54,438 bases of DNA from a virus. The stretch lies in the IMG/VR virus record IMGVR_UViG_3300037882_000418, positions 1-54,438 of that record; one strand, given 5' to 3'. The position numbers were made by a program, and so were the translations under genes. The notes beneath the pieces were generated by a model. The model saw nothing but the letters and a program-made list of their open reading frames with translations, had not been told where the DNA came from and made no database searches. This document shows, one piece after another, positions 24,930 to 34,575 of this stretch (the first letter of the stretch is position 1; each line of letters begins with the position of its first letter).

Positions 24930-25735
24930 TAGTATATATTTTCAGGTTTAGAAAGACTAGAAAATCCTCTCATAAACATATTAGATCTAGGAACTAATCT
25001 TTGATTGTAATTTTTAAGATTTTCCATTGTATTAAGATCTGGTGTATTTAATTCGCCAGCAGCTTTTGCAGCCAAGGTTTCATGTTTAGCTTCAAAATAC
25101 ATTGCTTGTTTATCTGCTCCAGCTTCTCCCATTATACTTCTCTTTAAAAAGTAGTTATATAAACAATAGAATAATATTGCTTGTTTAACAGTCTCGTTAT
25201 CTGGGATTAATGTATCTCCAGAATCATCCACAGTATATCTAGCATAAGAGATAACTAATGTCCCCTCTTTCAAAGTAGTTCTGATAGTGTTGTTAGAAAA
25301 GCTAGTAAACTCGTGTACATGACAAGTAGGATAAATATTAGTGTCGTTAGTAGATATACAAGGAATAAATGAAGACGAAGATTGACGCATTATTTTAGCA
25401 GTAGATAAATTATTATTTTCAGAAACTCTTTTAATAAAAGAATCTAATCTTGTATCTGCTAATTCTAATCCTATATTATCTCTAGTAATAGTTGTGTAAT
25501 CTTCTTTAGGTAAGTATTTGATTTGATACAGATATACTAAATCTTCTGGTAAGTCTGCGGTATGGTTAGTAAACTGAATCACAGAATTAGCCAAATCTAA
25601 CTTAGCTTCGCTTTTTATTTTTCTCATCCCACTTATAGCCCACTCAATTAAATCTGCCTCATTAAATTGCGATTCAGGTATAAACTTTGACAAGTTAAAT
25701 AATACTGATTTTATAGAAGTATATTTATAGTTCAT
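24929..25735 (-). CDS. Probable tail ring protein, 268 aa
   Basis: Start is the ATG at 25735 (MNYKYTSIKSVLFNLSKF); a further in-frame ATG 18 codons upstream lies inside the previous gene. The sequence LIEWAISGMRKIKSEAKLDL, then LPEDLVYLYQIKYLP, and the C-terminal helical block VKQAILFYCLYNYFLKRS are typical of the ring/adaptor proteins found before the muzzle gene. Its TAA overlaps the muzzle ATG (TAATG). Confidence 0.65.
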   Translation of the reverse strand: MNYKYTSIKSVLFNLSKFIPESQFNEADLIEWAISGMRKIKSEAKLDLANSVIQFTNHTADLPEDLVYLYQIKYLPKEDYTTITRDNIGLELADTRLDSFIKRVSENNNLSTAKIMRQSSSSFIPCISTNDTNIYPTCHVHEFTSFSNNTIRTTLKEGTLVISYARYTVDDSGDTLIPDNETVKQAILFYCLYNYFLKRSIMGEAGADKQAMYFEAKHETLAAKAAGELNTPDLNTMENLKNYNQRLVPRSNMFMRGFSSLSKPENIY

Positions 25736-26180
25736 AATATTTTGTAATTGTATTTTCTTCTCTTGAAGCTTCAAACATCTTTTTAACAATAGGTTTTGAA
25801 AATCTAAACCTCCACATTACAGCATTAGATATACCCATCTTTTCTTCTCTTCATTTTCTATAGTAGAATCTCGGCATATAGCCTTCACTGTGAGAAGTTT
25901 TATGTGGTATTATTTCTTGTTCTTCATCTGAAAGTTTTCAGTCTACTATTCTCTTTTTTATTTTATGTTTTTTAATTCCTATTCTACCTAAAGAATACGG
26001 GAGTTTAAATGCAACACCTTTATATATCATTTCTTCTATTGCAATAGAATTTACTAATTCTAATATGCGAGTGTAATCAGAAGAAGATATTTTATTTTTA
26101 TGTGGGAAACTATCTTTATAGATAGCTGAAGCTCTTTTAAGAGGAGCTACTCCGGGATTAGGATTTTCTAATGGATTCAT
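25725..26180 (-). CDS. IHF-like protein of the structural module (UGA-recoded)
   Basis: The start MNPLENPNPGVAPLKRAS is preferred; an upstream ATG pair at 26222 would overlap the previous gene by 65 bases. The body, RILELVNSIAIEEMIYKGVA, then FKLPYSLGRIGIKK, resembles the IHF-type fold described in crAss-like phages. UGA codons at 25938-25940 and 25851-25853 must be read as Trp; the first gives KRIVD-W-KLS, matching the conserved VDWK of this family. The recoded tail (REEKMGISNAVMWRFRFSKP) ends in TAA and overlaps the next start. It may help organise DNA at the vertex or in the virion. Confidence 0.72.
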
Positions 26181-26874
26181 TTGGATCTGATGATTGTACT
26201 TGTTCTGGGGATCTACCATCATTTCTATTATCGTCTGGGAATTTGTAAGTGATACCTAAGATTTCAAGAGCTAATTGATACATAGACAAAGTAAGTTCAG
26301 CATCAATAGGAAATTCTTCTGTTAAGTAATCTTTGCAGTTTTGTATTTCTGGACATAAAGATTCAGAATACTCCGATACTTGATCTGGGTCTTCCCATAT
26401 AGCCTTGGCAGATATAGTAGAAAGTACAGTATTATTTATTATGTAAACGTAATTATTTTCTAAAAAGTATCCTAATTTATTTTTAGAGGCTAAAGAATAA
26501 TTAGCATATTGATTAGAGGTAATAGATATTTTTGGTATCTGATGCCCATTTAATTTTAAGGCTTGAAAAGTATCTCCTTGTTTATGTGTAAAGTAATTTG
26601 GTAATTTGTATTTACTTCTAAGTATTTTACAACCTACCTCTTGTCCTAAACATTCACAGTCGTGATAAACATCAACTACTAATGGGACACAGATTTTTTG
26701 ATATGAAAAGTCAGATATAAATTGAGTCTTATCTAACTTCTGTTTAATAAGTCTACTTCTTGCAGACTTTAATGCGTGAGCTACTAACCTATTAGATAAC
26801 CTATTGTCATCTGATGGTGTACCTCTATTAATAATATTTTGAATAAAATATACGTGATGAGCAAAAGTAGCCAT
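26158..26874 (-). CDS. Probable tail ring/connector protein, 238 aa
   Basis: It begins with a helical segment (MATFAHHVYFIQNIINRGTP), with ARSRLIKQKLDKTQFISDFS, a Cys-containing loop (HDCECLGQEVGCKIL), beta strands and a C-terminal helix (LTLSMYQLALEILGITYKFP). It is the first gene after the hairpin and overlaps the IHF-like gene. The location among ring proteins suggests a connector; the fold is not recognised with certainty. Confidence 0.6.
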   Translation of the reverse strand: MATFAHHVYFIQNIINRGTPSDDNRLSNRLVAHALKSARSRLIKQKLDKTQFISDFSYQKICVPLVVDVYHDCECLGQEVGCKILRSKYKLPNYFTHKQGDTFQALKLNGHQIPKISITSNQYANYSLASKNKLGYFLENNYVYIINNTVLSTISAKAIWEDPDQVSEYSESLCPEIQNCKDYLTEEFPIDAELTLSMYQLALEILGITYKFPDDNRNDGRSPEQVQSSDPNESIRKS

Positions 26875-26899
26875 TGTTTGTATGTTATTAAAATAATAA

Positions 26900-26930
26900 T
26901 GGGGCTAAAGTTATAATCTAACTAGCCCCA
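26900..26930 (-). terminator. Hairpin between fibre and ring gene blocks
   Basis: The 8-bp stem TGGGGCTA/TAGCCCCA has an inner GTTA/TAAC pairing and is followed on the minus strand by the AT-rich run TTATTATTTTAATAA. It lies between the stop at 26957 and the start at 26874. A terminator is the simplest reading. Confidence 0.7.
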
Positions 26931-26956
26931 CATATTAGTATATGTCTTTTAAACTA

Positions 26957-27643
26957 CTACTGTAAAGGTAGTAAACTTATAATGAAATCGAAAGTACCAG
27001 CATTAACCGTACCGTTAGAATTACTAATTCTTACAAAATAATCTGTGTTGATAGATAAAGTTGGATTTAGCTCAGCTGAATTTCCTATTCCTTGACTATG
27101 TGCAACTAAAGTTGGTGAACCGCATGTGCCTCTATAAATAGCCATTTGTGGTACTTGTATAGACCCACCTCTTACATAGATATAAGGTTTTAATATTGGA
27201 GTAAATCCTGTATTAAATTTATACCAAATATCTCCGTTAGAGTCTGGATCCCAAGATGCAGGTAAAGGTAAACCTGAGTCTGATGGGTACTCTAAAGTAG
27301 GACATACTCTATCATTTCTCTGACCAGTAACAATATAAATAGGTCTATTAGTATCTATGTACGCTTCTTGTTTTGCTGTAGAACAATCATCGTTAGCTGG
27401 TAAAGGTAATTCTACACAGTTAGTTGTTATTTCTATACACTCAGTATAAGCTGTCGGCCATAGATTAATAAACTTATTTATTGCATCTAATTGACATTCA
27501 GTCAAGCAATAATCAGCATTATCCATTAACCACTTATAAGCTGCTGCAGTACATAGAAGATCTTCTACACTTTTAGTGCATATTCCAAATTTATTTTTAT
27601 TCCTTAACTGATTTACTAAATCAGCAACTATACAGTTTAACAT
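26957..27643 (-). CDS. Tail-region protein with C-terminal beta-sandwich, 228 aa
   Basis: Start chosen as ATG at 27643, which overlaps the stop of the upstream gene; a TTG two codons earlier is less likely. The N-terminal half is helical with several Cys (LLCTAAAYKWLMDNADYCLT). From about residue 105 it looks like a carbohydrate-binding-type sandwich (DIWYKFNTGFTPILKPYIYV, MAIYRGTCGSPTLVAHSQG, NTDYFVRISN). Ends in TAG. A role in binding surface glycans is an inference. Confidence 0.65.
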   Translation of the reverse strand: MLNCIVADLVNQLRNKNKFGICTKSVEDLLCTAAAYKWLMDNADYCLTECQLDAINKFINLWPTAYTECIEITTNCVELPLPANDDCSTAKQEAYIDTNRPIYIVTGQRNDRVCPTLEYPSDSGLPLPASWDPDSNGDIWYKFNTGFTPILKPYIYVRGGSIQVPQMAIYRGTCGSPTLVAHSQGIGNSAELNPTLSINTDYFVRISNSNGTVNAGTFDFIISLLPLQ

Positions 27644-28122
27644 CCGCAATCGTTATTTAAAATAGTACCATCTAAAGTATTGAGTAAGTCGTTATATAAT
27701 AGTATAACAGTAGAGCAATCACAGGCATTACATTGTGCGTATAATTTAATCGCTTCGTATTTAGCGTATATAAGTGATTCTGGATTATTCCATGTAGCCG
27801 TAGCCACTTTGCATATTAAATCGCAATCTACTATTGTAATTTCTCTTTGTGTAATTTCGTCTGAACCTTGTATAAAGGATAGAGTAAAACAATAGATACC
27901 CTTAGTTAATGAGCTGGTTGCAATGTTAAAAAATGTAGGGGTTAACGTTATAGTATCAACATCTACATCCCCAACAAGAACATTATAAGTGACTTCTTCT
28001 CCACCATTAATTTTATACTTTAGTGTCACAGCAGTTACAGTAGGTGAGCCACTTGTATAATCTTCCAATAAAGGATCTGATATAACTATCTCTGTACAAG
28101 AGCGATTAACGTAAATTGTCAT
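27637..28122 (-). CDS. Tail-region protein, 161 aa, Cys-rich C-terminus
   Basis: The N-terminal half is an Ig-like beta pattern (TVTAVTLKYKINGGEEVTYN, then FTLSFIQGSDEITQREITIV). The C-terminal half is helical with a set of Cys residues (CDLICK, CNACDCS, ending CGC). Its stop overlaps the start of the next gene. Possibly a tail-associated protein paired with its neighbour, which is also Cys-rich. Confidence 0.65.
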   Translation of the reverse strand: MTIYVNRSCTEIVISDPLLEDYTSGSPTVTAVTLKYKINGGEEVTYNVLVGDVDVDTITLTPTFFNIATSSLTKGIYCFTLSFIQGSDEITQREITIVDCDLICKVATATWNNPESLIYAKYEAIKLYAQCNACDCSTVILLYNDLLNTLDGTILNNDCGC

Positions 28123-28136
28123 AATTATATTTTAAA

Positions 28137-29915
28137 TTAAGCAGGTTCTATAATAAGCCAAGCTACTTGAGAAGTATCTGAGCCTGAAGTTGAAGTAATT
28201 GTGAATCCTGTACCAACACCTCTTGATGATACGTAAGCATAACCTACAGTACCACCCGGTACTTGTGTAGTTAAAAATATTCTACTAGAAGCTGTAACTT
28301 TAGAAGTGGAAACGTTTGTAGAACCAGCCGTTAGAGTAGCAATACCCATAGTAGCGTTAGTACCTTCTTTGATACAAATACCATCTCCAGCAGTCTGAAT
28401 TTTAATATTACCAGTGTCTAGTTGAGAAAATGCAGAATCATCTGCTAAACGTACTTGAACAGCAGTTAAAGATCTTTTTAAAGCAGGAAAAGAAGAGGTT
28501 GTACCACCGAATTGAAGTAAACCAAAATCAGTCCCAGCATTATTAGATATTCTAATATTACCATTAACTGCAGAACTCATACCACTTCTAGCATTCCATA
28601 GTATATTACTAGCTCCGTTAGCTACAATATTACCGGTGGTATTTAATTGAGCACACTCTAAGTTACAGTGTGCGGAGTCATCAGCTAACCTAGTAATAAT
28701 ACTTGTACCTGATCTTTGAATAGATGGGTAAGATGCAGTAACACCACCTAGTTGAAGTCTATTGAAATTAGACCCAGAGTTATCAGTAAATTTTACTGAC
28801 CCTGTAGCATCAGATCCCGGCTGTAAAAATGCATAAACAGTTAATCCTGTATTACGTAATAATACACCGCTGTTAGTTATTATAGTCCCCGGATATGTTA
28901 CAGTACCCACAGATGTTACTCCCATCGCTTCTGTCAAAGTACCTGCTCTCATTAATTTTAATGAGTAAGAGGTGTCTTCAGAAGCACTAGTAGCGTCTGA
29001 CCATATATATTCCTCTGTAGCCGCAATTCTATTTATACCAGAAGCATTCTCTAATTCTATTTCTGTACCTAAACCAAAGTTAGTAGTAGCTGTACCAGAA
29101 GTAGTATGAGCATATTTATTTACATAAGTAATTGCATTTGTAACAGCATCAGCAGCTACGACATGCATTAATCTATCAGGAGCAGTAGTACCCCAACCAA
29201 ATCTACCTGTACTTGTGATAGCACCATATTGAATAGAGTTTGTATAATTAGAAAACAGAAGTTTTCCACTCCATAGAGTATTTAAGCATATAGCTGTATC
29301 TGGAGCTACGTTATCCCCTTGTAACTGAATAGTGCCTGCAAACTCATTAATAATGAAACCTACAGTACCACCTAAATATAATACTCCTGAGTTATCCAGT
29401 CTAAATAATTCTGTAGCATTAGAGTTCTCTACAAATAAGGAATTTGTTCCCGATAAAGAACTAGCTCCTCTAATATGCATTGTATGTGACAAAGCACCTG
29501 TATACCCAATAGACATTTTACCACCTGAGTATTGAAACCCAGAGTTATTAGATAGGGTATTTGCAGAAGTCCAAAAAGCAATTTTATCTGCTGCACCGCC
29601 GCTTAAAGCTGTAGATGCAGATAGTACACCTAAACCAGATAGAGATAGCCCAGCACCTAGAGTAATAGATTCATAAGAGCCAGTACCAGCACTAAATCTA
29701 CCTACTAAAGTGCTAGTCGGTATAGTAGGAGAAACAGAGTTTCCTAATTCAGTTACTATTCTATTCAACACAGTTTTAAAAGTAGTATTAGGTAAAAATT
29801 GATACCCACCTACTTTTAAATCATAATCTAATTTTAAATCAGATATTGAAAACATTTTTCTAGTATCAGTCCTATTAGTAATGTAAGGCGACGCTAGCTT
29901 ATTATTAAAAATCAT
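28137..29915 (-). CDS. Fibre or receptor-binding structural protein, 592 aa
   Basis: The N-terminal 70 residues look like an attachment region (LKVGGYQFLPNTTFKTVLNR). The rest is Ser/Thr/Gly/Asn-rich beta structure typical of fibres. It holds two related repeats, (K/R)F/I(T/S)(D/N)N(S/A)G then (L/F)GG-T followed by RLADDSA, at about residues 360-415 and 445-495. The last 80 residues (TAGSTNVSTSKVTASSRIFL) look like the bacteriophage fibre-tip fold with a glycine-rich end. No UGA. It could be the host-range determinant. Confidence 0.7.
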   Translation of the reverse strand: MIFNNKLASPYITNRTDTRKMFSISDLKLDYDLKVGGYQFLPNTTFKTVLNRIVTELGNSVSPTIPTSTLVGRFSAGTGSYESITLGAGLSLSGLGVLSASTALSGGAADKIAFWTSANTLSNNSGFQYSGGKMSIGYTGALSHTMHIRGASSLSGTNSLFVENSNATELFRLDNSGVLYLGGTVGFIINEFAGTIQLQGDNVAPDTAICLNTLWSGKLLFSNYTNSIQYGAITSTGRFGWGTTAPDRLMHVVAADAVTNAITYVNKYAHTTSGTATTNFGLGTEIELENASGINRIAATEEYIWSDATSASEDTSYSLKLMRAGTLTEAMGVTSVGTVTYPGTIITNSGVLLRNTGLTVYAFLQPGSDATGSVKFTDNSGSNFNRLQLGGVTASYPSIQRSGTSIITRLADDSAHCNLECAQLNTTGNIVANGASNILWNARSGMSSAVNGNIRISNNAGTDFGLLQFGGTTSSFPALKRSLTAVQVRLADDSAFSQLDTGNIKIQTAGDGICIKEGTNATMGIATLTAGSTNVSTSKVTASSRIFLTTQVPGGTVGYAYVSSRGVGTGFTITSTSGSDTSQVAWLIIEPA

Positions 29916-29946
29916 AATTATTTTTATTTAATACAATTCGTATTTA

Positions 29947-30288
29947 TTACCCTAACTTTACTGGGCCATCTATAATTTCTCTAAGTACAACATTATTTAT
30001 CATAAAATTATCTAGTGAGTATTGATACCCTGTAGGTGTCAATTCTCCTAAAGCATCAAATAATCCATGAATAAAGTCGTACTCAGCACCTCTATATACT
30101 TTAGAGCTAAAAGTATGTATAGGATTTCCATTTCTTCTTGCTACAGCTACTATAGCCATTTCAGCTTCCTTAATAGCTGGGTTTTTAGATAGTGTAATAT
30201 AAGATAAACCTACAGTATTTTTATTAAAGTAAGAGGTCTTAAATTCATCTTCTGAAAACCTTAAATCGTTTTTTAGTGAATAAATCAT
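29947..30288 (-). CDS. Hypothetical protein, 113 aa, in fibre cluster
   Basis: Starts at a TAATG overlap. It has a mixed fold (MIYSLKNDLRFSEDEFKTSY, then AIVAVARRNGNPIHTFSSKV). No UGA. It lies between fibre genes, so a fibre assembly or connector role is possible but unproven. Confidence 0.65.
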   Translation of the reverse strand: MIYSLKNDLRFSEDEFKTSYFNKNTVGLSYITLSKNPAIKEAEMAIVAVARRNGNPIHTFSSKVYRGAEYDFIHGLFDALGELTPTGYQYSLDNFMINNVVLREIIDGPVKLG

Positions 30289-30461
30289 TAGTATTTTATA
30301 TTTAATTCAAACACAATTAATTTAGTGTTAGGTTCTAATTTATCGTGTAAATTTTTAATATATCTAAATCTAGGAGCGATATATTTTTTCGTCATCCTAG
30401 TTAGAATAGGGGTATAATCGTTATCTATTAAGGATCTGAATGTGTAATTTCCTATAGTCAT
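30288..30461 (-). CDS. Hypothetical small basic protein, 57 aa
   Basis: A short ORF with TAATG overlaps at both ends: its ATG shares a base with the fibre stop and its TAA shares one with the next ATG. It reads MTIGNYTFRSLIDNDYTPIL... and ends FELNIKY; strongly basic in the middle (TRMTKKYIAPRFRYIKN). Such exact packing supports it as a real gene. Function unknown, perhaps a fibre accessory. Confidence 0.65.
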   Translation of the reverse strand: MTIGNYTFRSLIDNDYTPILTRMTKKYIAPRFRYIKNLHDKLEPNTKLIVFELNIKY

Positions 30462-32875
30462 TATTTTTCAAGTTGTTTTATTCTTTCTTCAAGTTGTTGT
30501 ATGTATGCGTACAGTTCTTTAACTCCTTGTAGAGCTATAGAAGCTATAGCGTTGTAACTAACTGATTTCATTTTATCTTCAGTCTCATCTGTAAATACTG
30601 CTTCTGGGAAACATTCTTCTATTTCTTGAGCGATAACTCCTATGTTTCTATTTTCTTTAGGGTTGCTTTTTAACTTATAAGAAACACCTCTAAAGGAGTT
30701 CACATAAGGTAATACAGATAATACAGTAATATCTTCTTTTAATCTATAGTCAGACCCAACTAACCACCCAGATGACCCTGAAGTTATATGTGCTCTGGTA
30801 GTTGCTCCTTCTTTCACTTGAAAAGATTCAGAGCCACCTACTGCAGCTAATCTCCAGTTACCTTGAGTAAAGTGTATTGCTACATCTCCACTTGTATTAG
30901 ATGTGTATGGGCCTAAACATAAAGTAGCATCTATTGTACTATTAGCATTTCCTAATAAAGTTTTACCTGTATCGTGAAATGTTGCTACTGTACCCCAGTT
31001 TTTACTTGCACCAGATTGTCTAACTTTAAATATGAACTCTGAACCGCCATTAGTACCATCGTTACCTGCAGCTACAAAATTTGCAGTTTGTCTTTGTGTG
31101 CCACTATTTACTTCATTATTAATTAATAAAGCATGAGAGTTATTAAAACTGGCTTCAGACATTATAGCGCCACCACCTTTAAGGTGTAAAATAGTTTGTT
31201 CGCTAGTACCAAATTTAGAATCTGTAGGTAAAGCAAAAGCACCGTAATGTAAAGATGTAGTAAATCCTTTATCTCCTGCAATATTTAATTGTGTACTATT
31301 TAAGTCTACAAAGTTTTGTACGTTTGACCCCGTACCTCCATTACCAATAGGGATCACACCTGTTAAAGATATATCTGGATTTGTACCTCCTGAAGAAGAT
31401 AATGGGGTAGTAGCTGTTACAGCATTTACTTTGTTATTAAATGTAGTCCAGTCTGTCGGCTGTAATTTACCTGTGACTGTGCCTGAAGCAACTGGTAAGT
31501 GTAATGTATGAACACTACCTGCACTAACTATATTAAAATCAGTTCCAGTTGTTCCTGTTTGTAAAGTTTGAGAAGCAGCAGTGAGTCCATTTATAGAGGT
31601 TATACCTCCACCACCTCCACCACCTCCGGCTACAGCGTTATCTACATATTCTTTATCTACTAAAGATCTGTTATCCCAAGTACCTGAATAATTAGCTAAA
31701 TACCTAAATCCATCTACTTGTAAATCTACTCTTGTTGCTGTAGCTACTTGAAAACATAATTTCTGAGAAGCTACGCCAACTCGTACTGGACTAGGTGTTA
31801 ACCCATCTTTGAATGCTAATCATGCACCTCCTGTACCACTTGTAGGAGTTTCAATTAATACGTGATTAGTGTTAGCAGAAGTGCTAAAAGTATGTATTCT
31901 ACCTTGAGGAGCAGTGTTTATACCTACTCCAATATTCCCTTGAACTGCTAGATTAGCGTTAGGAATAACTGCGGTAGTATAACCTGACCCTATACTCATC
32001 CCCCCATTTAAAGATAGAGCAGAACCGGGAGCAGTAGTCCCTATACCTAGTTTACCATCAGGCATGAATCTAGCTCGTTCTATTCTAGCGTTTGTAGTAC
32101 CTGTTTCAAATACAATACCTTGAGGTATAACTCCAACAGATGGAGTACCCATTAACTGTAAGTGAATACCTGCGGTTGTTAATGCAGCAACACCATCATA
32201 ACCTGCACCTAATAAAGATAAAGTAAAATCATTAGTACCTACTATAATAGGAGTAAGAACTGTACCTTTAGTTTTAATACCTTTAATGGCTCCTCTAGTA
32301 GTATTTTCTACATTTGAAGATATTAAAGTTAAAGTTGCACCGTTTAATTGTGAGCTTGTAATAGTCTGAATAGAGTTAGTATCTATTAAAGATGCGTGTA
32401 AAGTATCTCCCTCATCACTAATCTGAAACTTATTTTGAGGAGTCTGAACATTTATACCTACTTTATTATTACTTAAAGCTTTTATAGCACTTAAAGGATT
32501 AAAGATATTAGCATTGACTGTTCTTAATTCAAATCCATGTGCAGTAGCAGATTCCGTAACTGCCCTAAGAGATAACATAGGAACAGTATTATTTGTTTCA
32601 AAATCTATTGAGCTATATAAACCTGCTGTACTAACAGTATTTTTTCTATTTAAGACTAATAATGGTACGCTAATAGCATTAGTTATATTAGAATTTAACT
32701 CTAATACCCCACCATTACGTAGCATAAAATTACTTGTTTCGCTAGAAACAAATCCTATATCATCATTATCATACCAGTTTACTCCGGTAGTTAAATTATC
32801 TTCAGTACCTCTAATAGTAGGTTCTGCTGATGTTCCTAAAGGAACTGTTAATTTATGTACGTATCTAGTTATCAT
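30461..32875 (-). CDS. Tail fibre with C-terminal S74 self-cleaving chaperone domain (UGA-recoded)
   Basis: An 804-aa protein when UGA at residue 352 (31820-31822) is read as Trp; the context TGGA-W-LAFKDGLTPS is smooth. After it come the YLANYSGTWDNRSLVDKEYV linker shared with the previous gene and an eight-glycine hinge. The C-terminal 100 residues are a Peptidase_S74 intramolecular chaperone: GSDYRLKEDI with the cleavage Ser near residue 708, then YKLKSNPKENRNIGVIAQEI, ending in a coiled coil (LYAYIQQLEERIKQLEK). This domain folds trimeric fibres and then cuts itself off. Role: receptor-binding fibre. With the standard code the chaperone would be lost. Confidence 0.85.
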
Positions 32876-32876
32876 A

Positions 32877-34511
32877 TTATGCTATTATTACGTATTTAAT
32901 TATATAATTTGCATCTGGAGCAAATCCAGAAACAGTTATATTTCCTGAAATTACTGTAGTATCTATTGCTATCCCTATTACTTGATCATTTACATCTCTA
33001 CATTGTACCATTACATCTGAGTTAGCGTATGGACTTATAGATATAGTTTGAGAAAAAGATCCCGGAGCAACTACTGTAAACTGACCTGATTTCTTATTTG
33101 TTATTGTCCAAGGAGAAGGTAATAAGTTAGCTACAGCTACATCATTAGCATTTACTACTATACCTACACCTGCACCTACTGCTAAAGGAGTACCATTACC
33201 GCCTATTAATCCTGCTCCAGCAACGGAAGAATTAATCTGTGTAGCGGTTATTCCTGAATCAGCTACTTTTAAACCTAATGGAGACTTACTTAAAGTAGTA
33301 CCATCAAGTTCTAAAGAGAACTCGTTTGTAGTTAATTCAATACCTTCACCATCTGCAGTATATGTTCCAGCACTAATCTTAACCCATTCTACTGGAGATG
33401 TACCTAGAACTACTGGCGTAGTAATTTGAAAGTATTGGTTATTATTATTTAATGTTCCTTCTTCTACGGATACTGCAGCTCCTTCTAATTCTGCTCCTGT
33501 ATCTGTATCTGTAGTTCTTGTCCAGTTACCTGAAGAAGATACATAGATACCATTTAAAGAAGGTATTGTAGAATCTTTTACAAGAACTCTACTATTTGAA
33601 GTTAATATACCATCAATTGTCTGTTCTCCAAATAATGTGATATTTGTAGTTGTAGCAACTTTAACAGATTGTTTCCATTTTCTACCATCTAAAACTAAAT
33701 CTATCCATGCTTTATCTACTAGAGATCTTGCAGTATAGTTAGCAGAATAGTTAGCTGCATACTTTAAACCTCCAGAATTTAAATCGTCTGTAAAAGTGGC
33801 AGTAGTTTGTGTTAAAGTTAGTCTATAAGAATAATTAGATGGTGATACACCTACACTAATTTGGCTAGATGTAGGAGTTAAATATAAATTATATTGATTA
33901 CCAGTTAGCAGTGGTTTAAAACCAAAATTACCTGATAATGAAGCTATTGTCATATCAGGTACAGTTCCAGAACCACCATATATACCATCTCCTCCTGCAT
34001 TAGCATCTACATACTGTTTAGTAACCAGAGATAAAGGATTAAATGTAGCAGAATAATCTGCCGCATATTGTATGCCTCTAGGTACTGCATTGCCGTCAGT
34101 AAATATAGAAGATGAAGGAGTTATGTTAAATATAGTATTATTAGCTTTAAATTGTAAGCTAGAAGTCTGAGCATTTACTATAATTGCTGGGTTAGATACA
34201 CTATAATTTATATTAAATGTGGAATTAGGACTTAATGTTGCTATTGCAGCAGCAGCTATTGTACCGTTTCCACTATAAATTCCATTACCATCTGCTCCAC
34301 CACCAGATATAATAGTACCATCCTCTATTTGAGAATTAATCCATTTAGCTAAATCAATTGAGTTAGATGGTGGGCTAATAAAGATAGATTGATAATCTTG
34401 CTGTCTAGGTATAGACCTACCCATATTAAAAGGTAGATACACATAATCTGGTAAAGCAGATTTAAAATTATCTTCCTTAGCAGAATTGTTTGGTAAAAAG
34501 AATTTTGACAT
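32877..34511 (-). CDS. Tail or head fibre protein, 544 aa
   Basis: The N-terminus (LPDYVYLPFNMGRSIPRQQD) is probably the virion attachment part. It then has three copies of a linker of the form YAA(D/N)YSA...SLV(T/D)K, about residues 146, 243 and nearby. From about residue 265 it has a domain common in phage tail fibres, reading DGRKWKQSVKVATTTNITLF, then QTIDGILTSNSRVLVKDSTI, then NGIYVSSSGNWTR. The C-terminus is a glycine-rich beta region. No UGA. The next gene shares the linker motif, suggesting that both fibres attach in similar ways. Confidence 0.75.
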   Translation of the reverse strand: MSKFFLPNNSAKEDNFKSALPDYVYLPFNMGRSIPRQQDYQSIFISPPSNSIDLAKWINSQIEDGTIISGGGADGNGIYSGNGTIAAAAIATLSPNSTFNINYSVSNPAIIVNAQTSSLQFKANNTIFNITPSSSIFTDGNAVPRGIQYAADYSATFNPLSLVTKQYVDANAGGDGIYGGSGTVPDMTIASLSGNFGFKPLLTGNQYNLYLTPTSSQISVGVSPSNYSYRLTLTQTTATFTDDLNSGGLKYAANYSANYTARSLVDKAWIDLVLDGRKWKQSVKVATTTNITLFGEQTIDGILTSNSRVLVKDSTIPSLNGIYVSSSGNWTRTTDTDTGAELEGAAVSVEEGTLNNNNQYFQITTPVVLGTSPVEWVKISAGTYTADGEGIELTTNEFSLELDGTTLSKSPLGLKVADSGITATQINSSVAGAGLIGGNGTPLAVGAGVGIVVNANDVAVANLLPSPWTITNKKSGQFTVVAPGSFSQTISISPYANSDVMVQCRDVNDQVIGIAIDTTVISGNITVSGFAPDANYIIKYVIIA

Positions 34512-34531
34512 AAGTTATATAAAGTATATAA

Positions 34532-34551
34532 GTGGGGGACTATACCCCCAC
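34532..34551 (-). terminator. GC hairpin after the abundant structural gene
   Basis: The stem GTGGGGG/CCCCCAC with a six-base loop lies 25 bases after the stop at 34576 and 20 bases before the next start. On the minus strand it is followed by the AT-rich run TTATATACTTTATATAAC. It looks like a terminator and probably sets apart the abundant head gene from the fibre genes. Confidence 0.7.
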
Positions 34552-34575
34552 CATATAAAAATAATTTAATCTAGA

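Noticed and set aside
25736-25789. Longer start for the ring protein (MLKRCLKLQEKK...)
   Set aside because: This stretch lies within the recoded IHF-like gene; ATG at 25735 gives normal packing and a family-like N-terminus.
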